Assembly: GCA_020721165.1 (NCBI GenBank)
Contig: DYNG01000033.1
Coordinates: 1 to 7,164 of the forward strand
Length of the DNA stretch: 7,164 nt
Reading direction: 5' to 3'
Source of the DNA: Desulfocapsa sulfexigens
Lineage (GTDB): Bacteria > Desulfobacterota > Desulfobulbia > Desulfobulbales > Desulfocapsaceae
The notes beneath the pieces were generated by a model. That model was given only the letters and a program-made list of their open reading frames with translations. It ran no database searches and was not told where the DNA came from. The translations under genes and the position numbers were made by a program. Positions 6,534 to 7,164 of this stretch are shown piece after piece. Every line of letters starts with the position of its first letter. Within the stretch, counting starts at the first letter, position 1.

Positions 6534-7164
6534 TCAACGACTCACCGTCATCTGTCGCAGAAGATGATCCGCCAGGGTCAGACGAACCATCGCTTCACAG
6601 ACCGGGACAATGCGCGGGATGGCGGCGATATCATGGCGACCGCCCACCTTGATCGTCACGGCTTCATTGGCCAGGTTCACGGTCTGCTGTTCTTTGGCGA
6701 TGGAGGGAATGGGCTTGACCGCCACCCGAATCACCAGTGGCGCCCCGCTGGAGATACCGGCCAGAATGCCGCCGGCATTATTGGAGGCAAAACCGGTCGG
6801 GGTAATGGGATCATTATTTTCCGAACCCAGCATCTCGGCGGCTGCAAAGCCAGCCCCAATCTCCACCCCCTTGACGGCCCCGATGGACATCAGGCCATGC
6901 GCCAGATCCGCCTCCAGTTTGTCAAAGACCGGTTCACCAAGCCCAGCCGGACAGGTGGCTATAATCTCGACTATGCCGCCCAGGGTATCACCCTGGGCCC
7001 GAACCGTCCGCACCCGTTCGTCCATCCGGGCCGCCGCCTCGGCATCGGGACAGTAATAGTGGTTATTGTCAATCTCCTCCAGGTCCCGGCGCTGGATATG
7101 GATTCCGCCCAGGGCCACCGTATAGGCCCGAACCGCTATCTGATGTCGTGACAGCAGTTGTTGG
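6534..7164 (-). CDS. aroC: Chorismate synthase, C-terminal part (5' end off window)
   Basis: Converts 5-enolpyruvylshikimate 3-phosphate to chorismate, the last common step of aromatic amino-acid, folate and quinone synthesis; a cytosolic, reduced-FMN-dependent tetramer in the known family. The 209 residues present are roughly the C-terminal 60% of a usual 350-390. The frame is open to the right edge (QQLLSRHQIAVRAYTVALGG), and the GTG at 7118 is internal, not the start. Landmarks in order: QGDTLGGIVE, DKLEADLAHGLMSIGAVKG followed by VEIGAGF, SNNAGGILAGISSG, RVAVKPIPSI, and near the end GRHDIAAIPRIVP, in place of the commoner GRHDPCxxxRAVP. The N-terminal catalytic histidine lies outside the window. 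The C-terminus stops soon after DHLLRQ and lacks the longer tail of E. coli AroC. The glgA start is 41 bases downstream with no terminator visible. Confidence 0.95.
   Translation of the reverse strand, partial: QQLLSRHQIAVRAYTVALGGIHIQRRDLEEIDNNHYYCPDAEAAARMDERVRTVRAQGDTLGGIVEIIATCPAGLGEPVFDKLEADLAHGLMSIGAVKGVEIGAGFAAAEMLGSENNDPITPTGFASNNAGGILAGISSGAPLVIRVAVKPIPSIAKEQQTVNLANEAVTIKVGGRHDIAAIPRIVPVCEAMVRLTLADHLLRQMTVSR

Noticed and set aside
7118..7118. GTG 7118 as the start of a 194-residue aroC
   Set aside because: The same frame continues to the window edge with chorismate-synthase-like sequence, so the GTG is an internal valine codon.

Overview
The window is about 7.2 kb of ordinary bacterial chromosome. 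Every gene I can support lies on the minus strand, so the biological order runs from high coordinates to low. The base composition (moderately GC-rich coding, AT-rich spacers), Shine-Dalgarno sites, a GT5 glycogen synthase with a GAGGV motif and a DauA-like SulP transporter suggest a Gram-negative bacterium. My best guess is a Desulfobacterota (Desulfobulbales-like) sulfate- or sulfur-metabolising organism. That is an impression from protein style and was not tested by a search.

Layout from right to left. (1) 7164-6534: C-terminal part of chorismate synthase (aroC), whose start lies outside the window. (2) 6492-4807: a GT5-type glycogen synthase (glgA), 41 bases after aroC. (3) 4810-3806: glyceraldehyde-3-phosphate dehydrogenase (gap), whose ATG overlaps the glgA stop as ATGA and whose Shine-Dalgarno site lies inside glgA. 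(4) 3764-3474: a small, GC-poor, Trp-rich orphan gene of 96 codons with an ambiguous start. (5) 3473-3272: a spacer with a stem-loop at 3427-3454. (6) 3271-2213: a 352-residue, almost wholly coiled-coil protein of unknown role. (7) 2212-1971: an AT-rich spacer with a possible promoter. (8) 1970-258: a SulP-family anion transporter with a C-terminal STAS domain, best started at GTG 1970. (9) 257-104: a spacer. (10) 103-1: the first 34 codons of an unrecognised gene that runs off the left edge.

aroC, glgA and gap look like one transcription unit: the gaps are 41 and -4 bases and no terminator is visible between them. glgA and gap join triose-phosphate metabolism to glucan storage. aroC (last step to chorismate) has no obvious metabolic link and may simply share the transcript. 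The coiled-coil gene and the SulP gene each follow a spacer of over 200 bases and are probably transcribed separately.

I found no CRISPR array, tRNA, rRNA, insertion sequence or defence or mobile system, and nothing I would call an undescribed system. The points most worth a second look are the substituted ADP-glucose-binding motif in the glycogen synthase, the compositionally odd 96-codon gene after gap, and the uncharacterised coiled-coil protein.
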